Assembly: GCF_024623455.1 (NCBI RefSeq)
Contig: NZ_JANIPJ010000003.1
Span: 310,001-374,000, forward strand
Direction of reading: 5' to 3'
DNA length: 64,000 nucleotides
Origin: Paenibacillus soyae
GTDB lineage: Bacteria; Bacillota; Bacilli; Paenibacillales; Paenibacillaceae
This document shows positions 53,743 through 62,286 of the stretch, piece by piece (the stretch's first letter is position 1; every line of letters begins with the position of its first letter). Under the pieces are notes generated by a model that saw only the letters and a program-made list of their open reading frames with translations, was not told the DNA's origin and searched no databases. A program made the translations under genes and the position numbers.

Positions 53743-53825
53743 GCTAACCATCTCCTGAGTTGTCTCTACATTGTTGAACCATCTGCGTTCTACTATTCCA
53801 TACCCATCTTGCAACACTGCCACTA

Positions 53826-54629
53826 TTACCGATGCTTTGCGATCCACCTTACCCCGAAGTCGACCAAAGGCCTTACCCGCACAAGCCGAATATCCGCGTC
53901 TCCGATCTTTCCTATCTGCACACTGCTTACTTCCTTCTCGAAAGCTTCTCCCAGCCGCGCAAAATCGTCGCTGTCCAAGTTAATTTCATCGTAAGTGACC
54001 CATTGCCTTTGCCCGTCCGCGAGCAGAGGAGCGCCCTGCTTAACATAAGCTTTGGACGCATACTCCGCCCGGTATTCCGACAAATGCAGCGAAGTGCACC
54101 GGTCGTAACCGACCCCGAACAATAACACATACCCATCCAACTCATAGAGGCGCGCTAGCGGCGATTGTTCCCCCAGACCATAGTCGATCGAATGATTCTC
54201 CGTGATGACGGCCGCATGCTTGCCCTTTGCCGCGAAGGATAGCTGGGGATGCCGGCTTCGAAGCGTGCCGTTCCGCTTGCGGAAGCATTCCGCCGTAACG
54301 CCCATATGGCCGCTTGGAGTTAGATCCGGCTCGAACGGCGGCATCTCCGCCCGAATGATCTCCCACCACTCTTCCGGCACCGGCGGATATCGCCATTCCG
54401 AGGGCTCCGACAAATTCGGTGTGTGCGCGGGCATGACGAGCGTTCCGTCTCCTCCAAGAGTCTGCTCCAAAGCCAGAATAAGCGCCGAAGGCCCTCCCGC
54501 GATCCAGCGGTTCGCCGCCTTTAGCGAAGCGTGAACAAGCAGCGTCATGCCAGGCTTAACGCCGGTCTCCCGAAGTCCTTGCGCAATCGTTGATACGGTT
54601 AACGGCAGCGCCGATGTATTTAACGTCAT
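53826..54629 (-). CDS. AAC(3)-family N-acetyltransferase (YokD-like)
   Basis: This 267-residue protein has the AAC(3) signatures: LLVHASLKAAN, LGGDGTLVMPAHT, TPSGHMGVTAECFRKRNGTLRSRHPQLSFAA and LLFGVGYDRCTSLHLSEY. Such enzymes acetylate the 3-amino group of aminoglycosides using acetyl-CoA, and chromosomal homologues in bacilli (YokD) may have other natural substrates. No mobile element is next to it. Resistance cannot be concluded from sequence alone. Confidence 0.9.
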   Translation of the reverse strand: MTLNTSALPLTVSTIAQGLRETGVKPGMTLLVHASLKAANRWIAGGPSALILALEQTLGGDGTLVMPAHTPNLSEPSEWRYPPVPEEWWEIIRAEMPPFEPDLTPSGHMGVTAECFRKRNGTLRSRHPQLSFAAKGKHAAVITENHSIDYGLGEQSPLARLYELDGYVLLFGVGYDRCTSLHLSEYRAEYASKAYVKQGAPLLADGQRQWVTYDEINLDSDDFARLGEAFEKEVSSVQIGKIGDADIRLVRVRPLVDFGVRWIAKHR

Positions 54630-54787
54630 GTTGATCCCATCCTTCTACCTCATAGCTTTCCTTTAGCTTACCAATCTCCGTGTATAAAGAGGAAGTGAAA
54701 CGTTTACTATAATGGAAGATTCCCGTCAAAAGGAAGGGAACTCTTTCCGGGAGTCTAAGCACTCCCTTGATGAAGTGGCTGTTTTGG

Positions 54788-54986
54788 AATAACGGCATTT
54801 CTACTGTTATTTTTACTCAAACTTCAACATCTCAAGGAAATAGCACCCAAAATACCATTAATATAATCCCTAATGAAGAAACTTCATATTTCCTAAGGAA
54901 TTAGTGCCGTTATGTCCGCTATTTGAACGAGAGCCTATTGTCGCTTAGAAATAACATCATTTTTTCCGCTATTTTCGCCCAGACCT
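54788..54986. repeat. Three degenerate ~38-base direct repeats
   Basis: Units at 54788-54823, 54897-54935 and 54949-54986 share the pattern AATAACGgcATTttttCCGc then TATTTtcgCtCa. Similar AT-rich units are frequent in intergenic DNA of this group of bacteria, as far as can be recalled. Function unknown. Confidence 0.5.
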
Positions 54987-55012
54987 TACCAACGACGCAG
55001 CATTACTCGATC

Positions 55013-55049
55013 AAAGAAAAAACCACGCCGGGCATCAGCCGGCGCGGTT
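55013..55049 (-). terminator. Terminator after the HNH-repeat gene
   Basis: AACC-CGCCGG pairs with CCGGCG-GGTT (55021-55049), and on the minus strand a run TTTTTTCTTTG follows. It is the exit of the ChrA/57-residue transcript. Confidence 0.82.
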
Positions 55050-55088
55050 CGAAAATTCGCATCAAAAACCTTTTATGTATGAGAGTCT

Positions 55089-55262
55089 CTACAGCTGTTC
55101 CGCGTTTTTGAGCGCATGCTCCCAGCTAGGAAAATAGAACAGCGCGTTCTTCATGAGCTCAGGGTCGTTCTGCTTCACTTGCTTCTTGCTCACCGAGCCT
55201 CCACTAGTCTGCAGCTGCTTGATTCTGCGGACGACCTCGTCCGCGCCAATCGTGGAATCCAT
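55089..55262 (-). CDS. 57-residue homing-endonuclease-associated (HNH) repeat protein
   Basis: A short reading frame starts at ATG 55262, with AAAGGAG about 9 bases upstream, and ends at 55089 ahead of a good terminator. Its single domain, from ADEVVRRIKQLQTSGGSV through VKQNDPELMKNALF to FPSWEHALKNAEQL, matches the helix-turn-helix repeat that accompanies HNH homing endonucleases. No nuclease is attached, so it may be a solitary DNA-binding domain. It lies 118 bases after the ChrA gene on the same strand. Confidence 0.7.
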   Translation of the reverse strand: MDSTIGADEVVRRIKQLQTSGGSVSKKQVKQNDPELMKNALFYFPSWEHALKNAEQL

Positions 55263-55380
55263 CAGCAATCGCTCCTTTCCTAGAGTGTTCTCCCACTTTA
55301 TAGTTTGTCACACTCGGAACGATCTATACGCCAATGTGAAGAAAAATGACGCGGCCAGACGTCCATTCCCGCTCCTCGCT

Positions 55381-56592
55381 CTAGGCTGCCAACTCGATGA
55401 CGATGCCCGCCGCCGCGCCCGCCAGCACCACCAGCCACGGAGGAAGCTTCCAAAATACAAGCAAGATGAACAGAACCAATGCCGCAACGAAATCGGCCGT
55501 AGAGACGACCGCGTGCTTCCAGATCGGGTCGTAGAGCGCCGCAAGCAGCAAGCCGACGACGGCAGCGTTCACGCCGGTCAGTATACCCTGCGCGGCAGGC
55601 GAACGCCGGAGCAGCTGCCAGAACGGCAACGTGCCGACCACCAGGAGAAACGCAGGCAAGAAGATAGACGCCGTCGCCACAATTGCCCCGATCAGCCCGT
55701 TCGAAGCGGCGCCTATATACGAAGCGAACGTGAACAACGGTCCGGGTACGGCCTGCGCCGCTCCGTATCCCGCTAGAAACTGTTGCTCGCTGATCCAGCC
55801 TGCTCCAACGGCTTCCCTCTCGAGCAGCGGCAGCACGACATGCCCTCCGCCGAATACGAGGGACCCGGTCCGATAGAAGCTGTCGGCCATCGCCAGCAGC
55901 GGATCCCAGTCCCGTAACCAAGGCAGCAATAGCAGCAGCGCGGCAAATATGGACAAACTGGCTATCGCCGCACCCCTTCCGATCCGGTACGGGCTTGCCG
56001 CTCCAGACCCGATAACCGAGACGGAATCGGGTGACGGTCCGGATAAGGCTCCGGTCTTCCGGTACAGCCAGAGGCCGACGAGCCCTGCAAGCAGGATCAC
56101 CGCGACCTGCGAATATGCCGTCTGCCATAACAAGACGGCGCCTGCGGCGACGGCCGCAATGGTCATTCGGGTCCGGTCCGGCGTCAGCTTCTGACCCATT
56201 CCCCATATGGCATGGGCTACGACGGCAACCGCGGCGAGCTGAAGACCCTGCAGCCATCCCGCCCGGCTGACGTCCGTGCCGCTTAATAGCCACTCGAACA
56301 AAACCAGCAGCACAACCGACGGAAGCGTGAAGCCGAGGAACGAAAGCAACCCTCCGAGAAGACCGCCTCTGACAATCCCGATCCCTATGCCGACTTGGCT
56401 GCTTGCGGGACCCGGCAGGAACTGACAGAGGGCCACAAGCTCCGCATAGCCCGCCTCGTCCAGCCACTTCCTTCGTTTGACGTATTCATTATGGAAGTAG
56501 CCCAGATGCGCGGTCGGCCCGCCGAACGAGAGCAGGCCGAGCTTGCCGGAAACGCGTAAAATTTCGAGCCAAAGCTTTATTTTGCTTCTCAT
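55381..56592 (-). CDS. chrA: Chromate transporter, ChrA (CHR family, long form)
   Basis: This 403-residue membrane protein starts at ATG 56592, with GGAGG 8 bases upstream. It consists of two homologous CHR halves: the first with LLSFGGPTAHLGYF and ALCQFLPGPASSQ, the second with SLVFGGGHVVLPLL and YGAAQAVPGPLFTFASYIG. ChrA proteins export or exchange chromate and are widespread. Physiological anions may be the real substrates. No ChrB regulator is next to it. Confidence 0.93.
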   Translation of the reverse strand: MRSKIKLWLEILRVSGKLGLLSFGGPTAHLGYFHNEYVKRRKWLDEAGYAELVALCQFLPGPASSQVGIGIGIVRGGLLGGLLSFLGFTLPSVVLLVLFEWLLSGTDVSRAGWLQGLQLAAVAVVAHAIWGMGQKLTPDRTRMTIAAVAAGAVLLWQTAYSQVAVILLAGLVGLWLYRKTGALSGPSPDSVSVIGSGAASPYRIGRGAAIASLSIFAALLLLLPWLRDWDPLLAMADSFYRTGSLVFGGGHVVLPLLEREAVGAGWISEQQFLAGYGAAQAVPGPLFTFASYIGAASNGLIGAIVATASIFLPAFLLVVGTLPFWQLLRRSPAAQGILTGVNAAVVGLLLAALYDPIWKHAVVSTADFVAALVLFILLVFWKLPPWLVVLAGAAAGIVIELAA

Positions 56593-56673
56593 CCGTACAA
56601 CCTCCAATTGTTATCAGAGCCATTGTAAGCAATGGTAGCGGAAATGAAAAGCAAAGGATTTGTAAAAGCGATC

Positions 56674-57555
56674 CTAATTCCTATTCGACGCGTCGGCCGA
56701 GCCGGTCTGCCTAACGCGCGGATACTTAACGGCTTCCATTAGAGCTCTCGCTCCGGCGGCTATCGCGACCAGGAAAAACGCGACGGCCGCAAGCGGGAGC
56801 GCCGTCCACTCCCAGATCGATTTCTCCAGCAGCGTCTGCCAGCCAATGGCGGCGAGCCCGCCGATGAAGGAGATGCCGGATATGTGAATCAGCGAACGGC
56901 CAGCCGCGCCGGGCATCGAAGAACGCAGCGTCAGCCAAGCAAGGAACGGCAGCGCCTGCACCGCGTGGAAGCCCAGTCCGTGGAACCAGATCAGGTTGCC
57001 TTCCGCGCCTAAGAACCGCCCTTGGTTGACCGAAATCATAATACCGCCAGCGAACGAAAGCAGCACGGCGATCATCGCATACCGGATGCTGACCACGACG
57101 GCGGGCTGCAGCTCATAAGAGCGCCTGCGGAAAAACATGATCGCAAAGACGAGATAGTACACGACGAGCAGCAGCGCCACGAGGGCGAAGCCCATAGCCA
57201 CGACATTGTCGAACGCGGAACCGTCTTCCACGAATCTCGGATTGACGCCGCGCGCATGCTGTACGGTTTCCGCGAAATACGAATACAGAGCGAGCACAAT
57301 GTAGGACCAACGGAAAAACGCCCGCCCCTTGCTTCCCATCCCCGACATCGGCGCGATCGCAGCCGTAGACAGCATGAACACGCCTAATGCCGCGTTAAAC
57401 GAAAAGGCTTTCGCGAGTCCCGCTCCCGGAGTGTCCTCCGTCCCATACAACAGAACCCCCGCGCCGCACAGCAACGCCAGCAGCAAGCCTAACACTCCCG
57501 TCCATACCAACGCTTTCTCGCCCTGGAACCACAATGATTTACGCAAATTCCTCAC
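56674..57555 (-). CDS. Multi-pass membrane protein of unknown function
   Basis: This 293-residue protein has about seven to eight membrane helices, read from GTG 57555 with AGGAAA close upstream. Conserved-looking features are a FRWSYIVLALYSYFAETVQHARGVNPRF loop, ISVNQGRFLGAEGNLIW, and HGLGFHAVQALPFLAWL with His residues in or near membranes, which could be metal or heme ligands. No family is named with confidence. A 10-base-arm dyad lies just in front of the start. Confidence 0.75.
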   Translation of the reverse strand: MRNLRKSLWFQGEKALVWTGVLGLLLALLCGAGVLLYGTEDTPGAGLAKAFSFNAALGVFMLSTAAIAPMSGMGSKGRAFFRWSYIVLALYSYFAETVQHARGVNPRFVEDGSAFDNVVAMGFALVALLLVVYYLVFAIMFFRRRSYELQPAVVVSIRYAMIAVLLSFAGGIMISVNQGRFLGAEGNLIWFHGLGFHAVQALPFLAWLTLRSSMPGAAGRSLIHISGISFIGGLAAIGWQTLLEKSIWEWTALPLAAVAFFLVAIAAGARALMEAVKYPRVRQTGSADASNRN

Positions 57556-57560
57556 CCATT

Positions 57561-57591
57561 TCCTGTAAAGTCATACCTTCACTTTACAGGA
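57561..57591 (-). promoter_or_regulatory. Operator-like inverted repeat before the membrane-protein gene
   Basis: TCCTGTAAAG (57561-57570) and CTTTACAGGA (57582-57591) are perfect 10-base arms around an 11-base spacer, ending about 5 bases before the GTG start. The proximal arm contains the AGGA of the ribosome binding site, so pairing or protein binding would block translation or transcription. Confidence 0.55.
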
Positions 57592-57637
57592 GGAATGCAC
57601 GCCCTCGTGACGGGCCGCGGGATGATCTTCCCGTCAT

Positions 57638-57692
57638 GCTTTGGTCCTCCGACCAAAGCTCAGGCCTGCTGGACCAAGGTCCAGCAGGCCTG
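57638..57692. terminator. Two adjacent perfect hairpins between GlpP and the membrane-protein gene
   Basis: GCTTTGGTC/GACCAAAGC (57638-57659) is followed by CAGGCCTGCTGGACC/GGTCCAGCAGGCCTG (57661-57692, loop of two bases). Neither has a U-tract. They lie between two same-strand genes and may act as strong RNA stems or factor-dependent terminators of glpP. Confidence 0.55.
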
Positions 57693-57753
57693 CGGGCTGC
57701 TTGCTTATTCTTCTATTCGCCGGGAAGCCAACCAACGGGCTCAAACTCCGACT

Positions 57754-58302
57754 CTAATTCCACAGCTCCGAGTTGCCGACGGACACGAAGTCCGCGCCGT
57801 TGTCCAGCGCTTCGCGCGCTTCTTCCTTATACCGGATCAGACCGCCGACAATAAGCGGCCTGCTCATCTTCGCCCTCACTTCCCGGATGATGCGCGGCAT
57901 AAGCCCCGGCATCAGCTCCACCTCGTCGGGCTTGCTGGAGGCGATCATCCGGATGCCCGTATCGACCGCCGCCGAATCGATGGCGAATATGCGCTGGATG
58001 CTGCGTATGCCTGCCAGCCTCGCGGCGGCAACCGCCTGGCTTTTGGTCGTGATAATGCCGTCCACCTCGAACGTCCGCGCGAGATAATGAATAGCCGATG
58101 CGTCGCGGCCGATTCCCTGCATCATCTCCATATGGACGTAAACCTGCTTGCCCGCTTCATGCAGCTGTCCCACGACATCTCCGAGCGTCGAAATATCGCC
58201 GGTCATCAGATTAATGCGCGTAACCTGGCTTCGGATCGCCTGCGCCAGCTGCTCATCGCTCGTAATCGACGCGATGATCGGATTCACTCCCCCGTTCCTC
58301 AT
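57754..58302 (-). CDS. glpP: Glycerol-3-phosphate-responsive antiterminator
   Basis: This 182-residue cytosolic protein starts at ATG 58302 behind GGGGAG. Characteristic stretches are INLMTGDISTLGDVV, VYVHMEMMQGIGRD, DGIITTKSQAVAAAR, IDSAAVDTGIRMI and RPLIVGGLIRYKEEAREAL, all typical of GlpP. It binds glycerol-3-phosphate and leader mRNA to prevent termination upstream of glp genes. It follows a Ugp-like importer by 33 bases, which points to glycerol-3-phosphate or glycerophosphodiester uptake as the function of that importer. Confidence 0.93.
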   Translation of the reverse strand: MRNGGVNPIIASITSDEQLAQAIRSQVTRINLMTGDISTLGDVVGQLHEAGKQVYVHMEMMQGIGRDASAIHYLARTFEVDGIITTKSQAVAAARLAGIRSIQRIFAIDSAAVDTGIRMIASSKPDEVELMPGLMPRIIREVRAKMSRPLIVGGLIRYKEEAREALDNGADFVSVGNSELWN

Positions 58303-58335
58303 GCGGCTCCCCCTTCTCCCTGCTCTAGTGCCCGT

Positions 58336-59139
58336 CTACTTAATCCCCGAATGAATGAAGCTGTTCATGAACTGGCGCTGGAACAGCATGAACCCGAGCA
58401 GAAGTGGCAGAATGACGATCATCGTTGCCGCCGTCACTTCGCTCCACTGCGCTCCCGTCTCGAACGATTGCGCGAATATCGCGAGGCCCACCGTAAGCGG
58501 CCGGTTCTCGACCGAATTCGTAATAATGAGCGGCCACAAGAAATTGTTCCAATGGTAGCTGACCGATACGAGACCGAACGAGACGAACGCCGGCCCCGAC
58601 AGCGGGATGTAGATTCGCCACAGCACCTGCCACAGACTGCAGCCTTCCATGCGGGCCGCTTCATCCAGCTCGAACGGGATCGTCTTGAACATTTGCCTCA
58701 GCAGGAACACGCCGAACGCCGACGCGAAATACGGAATCATGATGCCAAGCTTCGTATCCAGAAGCGACAGATCTCTTAGAACGTTATAGTTCGGGAAGAT
58801 GAGAATATCGGCCGGAATCATGATCTGCGCCAGGAATAGAACGAACACGACCGATTTGCCCCAGAATTCGACGCGCGCGAAGGCGAATGCCGCCAGGGAG
58901 ACGGTCAGAAACTGTATGGCGAAAACGCCCGCGACGATGATCAGCGTGTTCAAATAGTACGTGTTGAACGGCGCCGAATTCCAGACATGGGTAAAATGCG
59001 TCAGCGTGAAGTCGAACGAAAACGACGACGACAAGGCCAGCCGCTTCGGACGGAAGGCGGTCCAGACCGTCCAGACGAGAGGCACGAGCCAGACGGCGGC
59101 CAGTATATACATGAAGCCGTAGCCTATTTTCTTCATCAT
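58336..59139 (-). CDS. ugpE: Ugp-like ABC permease (UgpE type)
   Basis: This 267-residue permease starts at ATG 59139 behind AGGAGGAG. It has six helices with an EAA loop at LDEAARMEGCSLWQVLWRI. The segment IMIPADILIFPNYNVLRDL followed by LLDTKLGIMIPYFASAFG is close to UgpE. It forms the inner-membrane channel with the UgpA-like subunit encoded just upstream. The symbol rests on resemblance and on glpP next door. No ATPase is encoded here. Confidence 0.85.
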   Translation of the reverse strand: MMKKIGYGFMYILAAVWLVPLVWTVWTAFRPKRLALSSSFSFDFTLTHFTHVWNSAPFNTYYLNTLIIVAGVFAIQFLTVSLAAFAFARVEFWGKSVVFVLFLAQIMIPADILIFPNYNVLRDLSLLDTKLGIMIPYFASAFGVFLLRQMFKTIPFELDEAARMEGCSLWQVLWRIYIPLSGPAFVSFGLVSVSYHWNNFLWPLIITNSVENRPLTVGLAIFAQSFETGAQWSEVTAATMIVILPLLLGFMLFQRQFMNSFIHSGIK

Positions 59140-59152
59140 GGGTCTGCTCCTC

Positions 59153-60049
59153 CTAACGATAGTGGATCTTGCGGTCAAGTCCGAAGAACTGGAGCGCCGC
59201 CAAGAGCAGAAGGAAGATAATCATGACGGTCGTAAGCGCGGAGGCCATGCCCTGATCCCAGAAGCTGAACGCCGTCTCGTAAATATAGAACAGCAGCAGG
59301 TTGCTTGCGTTCTCCGGTCCGCCCTTCGTCATAATCCAGAGATGGTCGACCAGCTTGAACGAGTTCGTCAGAGCGATGATGGAGACGAACAGAGTCGTCG
59401 GCATAAGCAGCGGGAACGTGATTCGCCAGAAGACACGCCATGCTCCGACGCCGTCCACCTTGGCGGATTCATACAGCTCCTCGCTGATGTTCTGCAAGCC
59501 TGCCAGATAGAACACCATGAAGTAACCCGCTTCCTTCCACAGAATCATAACGATCATCGCCCACATGACAAGATCCGGCGTCCCCAGCCAGTTCGGGCCC
59601 GTCAGGCCGAACGGCTCGAGAAACCGGCTGATCATCCCGTATTCGGGCGTGTAGATGAACAGCCAAATGTTGCCGATCGCGATCATCGGCACGACCGTCG
59701 GATAGAAGAACGCCGTTCGGACGAGTCCTTTTGCCCGCATTACCTTATTGGCGAACAGCGCCATAAGCAGAGACAGGAGGATGCTTGTCGGAACGGTTCC
59801 GAGCGCAAACCATGCATTGTTCTTGATCACTTTCCAGAATACGTCGTCCTCCGCCATCCTGCTGTAATTATCGAGCCCAATATAAGAAGGCTGCGGGGTG
59901 CCGAGATCAGCCTGATAGAGGCTGAGCTTCAGCGATCCCGCAACCGGATAGAGGGTGAACAGCACGAGGAAGAGGAGCGAGGGGAGCAGGAGAAGCCACG
60001 CGAACGCGTTCCTTCTCCATGCTCTGCGCCTAGCTGCCGTCCCCACCAT
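59153..60049 (-). CDS. ugpA: Ugp-like ABC permease (UgpA type)
   Basis: This 298-residue permease has an Arg-rich N-terminus, six helices, YIGLDNYSRMAEDDVFWKVI near residue 75 (a UgpA/MalF-type loop) and an EAA loop at YESAKVDGVGAWRVFWRI. GGGAGATG precedes ATG 60049. It lies 13 bases upstream of the UgpE-like gene and 17 bases after the binding-protein gene, so the three form one operon. Confidence 0.87.
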   Translation of the reverse strand: MVGTAARRRAWRRNAFAWLLLLPSLLFLVLFTLYPVAGSLKLSLYQADLGTPQPSYIGLDNYSRMAEDDVFWKVIKNNAWFALGTVPTSILLSLLMALFANKVMRAKGLVRTAFFYPTVVPMIAIGNIWLFIYTPEYGMISRFLEPFGLTGPNWLGTPDLVMWAMIVMILWKEAGYFMVFYLAGLQNISEELYESAKVDGVGAWRVFWRITFPLLMPTTLFVSIIALTNSFKLVDHLWIMTKGGPENASNLLLFYIYETAFSFWDQGMASALTTVMIIFLLLLAALQFFGLDRKIHYR

Positions 60050-60066
60050 GGGTCATCTCCCTTCGC

Positions 60067-61437
60067 TTACTTGTTGAACGGCTCGAGCGCCTTGTCCGCT
60101 TCTTCCTGCGCCTTCTTGAGCGCGGAAGCGACGTCGGACGAGCCCGTCAGGACGGATTGGATCGCGTCGCTGAAAATTTTGGACACCTTGCCGTTGTTGT
60201 GCGTCGACAGCTCGGCCGATGCGTACTCCAGCTGATCGCGCGCCACGAGCGCTTCCGGGAAGTCCGCCGCGTACGTCTTCATCTTCTCCGTCTCGTAAGC
60301 GGACATGCGAGGGGCAACGTAACCCGTGTCGATGCTCCATTGCGCGATGCGCTCGGAGTCCGTCATGAAGCGGATGAATTTCCATGCCGCTTGCTTCTTC
60401 GCGTCGCTGAGGCCTTTGAAGACGTAGAAGTTGCCGCCGCCCGTCGGCGTGCCGTATTGCTTGTTCTTCGGCAGCATGGCGACGCCGAAATCGAATTTCG
60501 CGTTTGTTTTGACGTTCGTCAGGTTGCCCGTCGTGTGGTACATCATCGCCGTCTTGCCTTCGATGAAATCGGACGGCACCGTGCCCCACTCGATCGCGCC
60601 TTCCGGCATCGCCTTGTGAACGGCCGCCAGGTCTCTCCAGAATTGCAGCGATTCCGCGTTTTCCGGCGTATCAAAGAACACCTTCTTGCCGTCCTGCGTC
60701 ATAATGTTGTCGCCCGTTTGAAGCGCGAACGTTTGGAACATCCAGTACAGGAAGCCGGTCGACGGAATTTCGAGGCCCCATTGACCGTCTTTGGTCAGCT
60801 TCTTCGCGTAATCGGCCAGCTCTTCCCATGTGCCCGGCGCTTTCTCCGGATCCAGTCCGGCCGCTTTGAACGCTTCCTTGTTATAGAAGAGAACGATCGT
60901 GCTGCGTTGGAACGGAATCGCCCATGTCTTGCCCTCCGTAATGCCGTTCTCCATGAATGCCGGATAGAAGTCCTTGATATACTCGTCGCCGCCGTCGGCC
61001 GCGATCAGCTCGTCCAGGGGCTCGATCGCGTCCATGTCGAGCAGCGTGAACAGCTCGGTAGAGAGCAATACCGCCAGATCGGGAGGCGTCCCGCCTTGAA
61101 CCGCGGCTTGCGCTTTGACCATCGTATCGGCATAGCTGCCCGTGTAGATGGGCTTCACGGTAATGTTCGGATTTTCCGCCATAAAGTCCTGAGACATCTT
61201 CTCGACGACCTCGGTAATCGGGCCGCCTACGGCAACCGGGTAATAAAAGCTGAGCTCTACCTTTTCGTCCGAAGGCTTGTCTGCTTCTTTGGTCGCCTCC
61301 GGCGTTTGCGTCGCCCCTTCGTTCGCGCCGGCATTCGATGCCGCCGGCGTGTTGTTGCCGCCCCCGTTGCTCGAGCAGCCGACCACGATCATGGCGCATG
61401 CACAGATCAAGAGTAGTGCTTTCATCATTGCACGCAT
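60067..61437 (-). CDS. ugpB: Ugp-like substrate-binding lipoprotein
   Basis: This 456-residue lipoprotein starts at ATG 61437, 11 bases after AAAGGAG. The lipobox is IVVGCSS, followed by a Thr/Glu-rich tether and a type I binding fold (VELSFYYPVAVGGPITEVVE, MSQDFMAENPNITVKPIYTGSYADT). The VGGP...TYADT-like pattern is close to UgpB, which binds glycerol-3-phosphate or glycerophosphocholine. The final assignment depends on the ligand-pocket residues, which were not modelled. Confidence 0.87.
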   Translation of the reverse strand: MRAMMKALLLICACAMIVVGCSSNGGGNNTPAASNAGANEGATQTPEATKEADKPSDEKVELSFYYPVAVGGPITEVVEKMSQDFMAENPNITVKPIYTGSYADTMVKAQAAVQGGTPPDLAVLLSTELFTLLDMDAIEPLDELIAADGGDEYIKDFYPAFMENGITEGKTWAIPFQRSTIVLFYNKEAFKAAGLDPEKAPGTWEELADYAKKLTKDGQWGLEIPSTGFLYWMFQTFALQTGDNIMTQDGKKVFFDTPENAESLQFWRDLAAVHKAMPEGAIEWGTVPSDFIEGKTAMMYHTTGNLTNVKTNAKFDFGVAMLPKNKQYGTPTGGGNFYVFKGLSDAKKQAAWKFIRFMTDSERIAQWSIDTGYVAPRMSAYETEKMKTYAADFPEALVARDQLEYASAELSTHNNGKVSKIFSDAIQSVLTGSSDVASALKKAQEEADKALEPFNK

Positions 61438-61453
61438 GGTTTGTAACTCTCCT

Positions 61454-61511
61454 TTGTCTCGACTTTTACTTCGAGGACAACTATATCGCTGGAATATTTG
61501 TACAATGTCAA
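61454..61511 (-). promoter_or_regulatory. SigA promoter of the Ugp-like operon with leader hairpin
   Basis: On the minus strand TTGACA (61506-61511) and GATATA (61482-61487) are 18 bases apart. The short leader folds into a stem TTGTCCTCGA/TCGAGACAA (61471-61480 with 61454-61462) that ends directly next to the AGGAG ribosome binding site. Confidence 0.65.
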
Positions 61512-61626
61512 CGTTGTATTGAGATGTTGTAAAAGATTGGAACTTGCAAAGGTGGTTGAATGCGGGAGGGCAATCGCCCATAATCTAGAGGAAGGAAACG
61601 GAAATTTCAGGAGAGGATGTCGACCG

Positions 61627-62286
61627 ATGATTCCAACAAACGCATTGAAAAACGGAGGCGGGAGCTGCGATTTTACAATAGAAGTGATAGGAGAAGGAAT
61701 GGCGGTGGCGGCGCCCGACCGGACGCACATTACGCTTGGCGTCGTGACGGAAGGCAAGGACGTTCAGCCAGCGCAGAAGGAAAACGCGGAAAAAATCGAA
61801 GCGATTATCGCGGCGCTCGAGAGGCTCGGGGTGCCTCGGGAGAACATACAGACCAAGACGTACAGCATCGAACCGCAATACGATTACGCGGACGGCGTCC
61901 AGACGTTCCGCGGCTACAAGGTTACGCATCTGCTCGGCATTACGCTGGACGGCGTCGCAGGCGCGGGAGCGGTCATTGACGCGGCCGTCGCCCAGGGCGC
62001 GAACGCGATAACGGATATCGTCTTCTTGTCCTCGGAATCGGCCAAATTCGAGGCGCTCGCGCTTCGCGAGGCGGTTCGGAGCGCGCAGGAGAAAGCGGCG
62101 GCCATCGCCGGCGCGCTTGGCGTCTCCTTGTCCGCCATTCCTTGCAAGGTGCAGGAGCTTGGCCAGGAAGCCGCGCCGATCCGGTTCAAGACGGCCGCGC
62201 TCTCGATGGCCGATTCGCAGACGCCGATCGAGCCCGGTCAATTAACCTTCAGAGCCGCGGTACGAGTCTGGTACGTATTCGCCTGA
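61627..62286 (+). CDS. SIMPL-domain (DUF541, YggE-like) protein
   Basis: This 219-residue protein is read from ATG 61627, with AGGAGAGG upstream. The SIMPL domain spans nearly all of it: FTIEVIGEGMAVAAPDRTHI, LGVVTEGKDVQPAQKENAEK, LERLGVPRENIQTKTYSIEP, and the C-terminal VQELGQ ... FRAAVRVWYVF strands. No signal peptide is evident in the chosen frame, unusual because many homologues are exported. It is divergent from the Ugp operon. Function of the family is poorly defined. Confidence 0.9.
   Translation: MIPTNALKNGGGSCDFTIEVIGEGMAVAAPDRTHITLGVVTEGKDVQPAQKENAEKIEAIIAALERLGVPRENIQTKTYSIEPQYDYADGVQTFRGYKVTHLLGITLDGVAGAGAVIDAAVAQGANAITDIVFLSSESAKFEALALREAVRSAQEKAAAIAGALGVSLSAIPCKVQELGQEAAPIRFKTAALSMADSQTPIEPGQLTFRAAVRVWYVFA

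Larger units (their letters stand above)
54630..55088. other. AT-richer spacer with degenerate direct repeats
   Basis: No convincing gene was seen in these 459 bases. It contains a GGGAGT/ACTCCC hairpin (about 54752-54771), three degenerate direct repeats (54788-54986) and, at its right end, the terminator of the leftward HNH-repeat gene. Confidence 0.6.

Noticed and set aside
53826-54629. Acquired antibiotic resistance gene
   Set aside because: The AAC(3)-like gene has no mobile element beside it and resembles chromosomal YokD-type homologues, so resistance is not supported by sequence alone.
54556-54798. Leftward frame of 80 codons before the AAC(3) gene
   Set aside because: It overlaps the AAC(3) start and part of the repeat region, and its composition and start context are poor.
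57595-61416. Large rightward frames (about 394, 365 and 419 codons) over the glpP/ugp genes
   Set aside because: They mirror clear ABC transporter and GlpP genes, and their His/Arg-rich, charged composition lacks domains.
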